From an uncultured Nitrosomonadales bacterium (lineage in GTDB: Bacteria > Pseudomonadota > Gammaproteobacteria > Burkholderiales > Gallionellaceae), in assembly GCA_903885165.1 (NCBI GenBank), contig CAISHO010000117.1, forward strand, positions 1-32,519: DNA of 32,519 nucleotides, in the 5' to 3' direction. The notes beneath the pieces were generated by a model, which saw nothing but the letters and a program-made list of their open reading frames with translations, was not told the DNA's origin and made no database searches. Made by a program: the position numbers and the translations under genes. The first letter of the stretch is position 1; the number at the start of each line of letters is the position of its first letter. Positions 32,303 through 32,519 of the stretch are shown piece after piece.

Positions 32303-32519
32303 ATGATGAAGGGCGGATTGGGTGGCTTGATGAAACAGGCCCAGCAGATGCAGAAAAACATGCAGCAGGCGCAAGCTGAATTGGCAACCATCGAGGTTGA
32401 GGGCGCTGCCGCATCGGGTATGGTCAAAGTGACCATGACCTGTTCGCATGAGGTTCGTCGTGTTACGCTCGATGACAGCATTCTGTCTGATAAGGAAATG
32501 CTAGAAGACCTGATCGTAC
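32303..32519 (+). CDS. ybaB: Nucleoid-associated protein YbaB/EbfC, N-terminal part (runs off the window)
   Basis: The visible 72 codons encode [20 protein letters not shown] and continue with an alanine/glutamine-rich helix, [16 protein letters not shown] and the [15 protein letters not shown] segment. These match the first two thirds of YbaB/EbfC, a small dimeric DNA-binding protein. AGGAG at 32291-32295 serves ATG codons at 32303 and 32306. It follows dnaX by 10 bp, the conserved dnaX-ybaB-recR order, so recR is expected just outside the window. Confidence 0.95.
   Translation, partial: MMKGGLGGLMKQAQQMQKNMQQAQAELATIEVEGAAASGMVKVTMTCSHEVRRVTLDDSILSDKEMLEDLIV

Overview
The window reads as chromosomal DNA of a Gram-negative bacterium, most likely a betaproteobacterium of the Nitrosomonadales/Gallionellaceae type. 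This is inferred from the kdsA-eno-ftsB and fumarase-ffs-dnaX-ybaB gene orders and the protein sequences; no database search was possible. Both edges are core genome: the kdsA 3' end, eno and ftsB on the left (1-1917), and class I fumarase, SRP RNA, a PagL-like lipid A deacylase, dnaX and the start of ybaB on the right (28357-32519).

Between them (about 2.6-27.8 kb) lies one large exopolysaccharide (EPS) locus of the Wzx/Wzy type. In order it holds: a response regulator-PP2C phosphatase; an intact phosphoglycosyltransferase (PGT); a degenerate nucleotidyltransferase/hexapeptide/PGT-like fusion; a STAS protein and a RsbW-like ATPase; an intact sugar nucleotidyltransferase; an alkaline-phosphatase-superfamily protein; a Wzx flippase; an acetyltransferase; three GT4 glycosyltransferases; an ExeA-like ATPase; a Wzc-like chain-length protein; a Wza-like export lipoprotein; a small unknown membrane protein; a GH9 glycanase; a reverse-strand PGT-like/GT26 fusion; a Wzy/ligase-like membrane protein; a GT2 glycosyltransferase; and a pol-beta-type nucleotidyltransferase. 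Many neighbours overlap by 1-17 bases, so long translationally coupled operons are likely. The gene content resembles exosortase (EpsH/XrtA) EPS loci, but no exosortase is present.

How the parts fit: the intact PGT would load the first sugar phosphate on undecaprenyl phosphate, the GT4, GT2 and GT26 enzymes extend it, the acetyltransferase decorates it, Wzx flips it, the Wzy-like protein polymerises it, the Wzc- and Wza-like proteins set length and export it, and GH9 trims it. The phosphatase, STAS and RsbW-like genes look like a complete partner-switching circuit placed inside the pathway.

The points most worth a second look are: (i) a diverged sequence present in inverted orientation at both ends of the locus (about 1948-2220 and 28004-28276), one copy with stops and a frameshift; (ii) three PGT-like domains of which only one keeps the catalytic Asp-Glu pair, the other two being fused to other enzymes; (iii) the embedded partner-switching module; (iv) a strong intrinsic-terminator structure inside the start of the small unknown ORF after the wza-like gene; (v) a divergent intergenic region with a near-consensus reverse promoter, a long structured leader and an operator-like palindrome.
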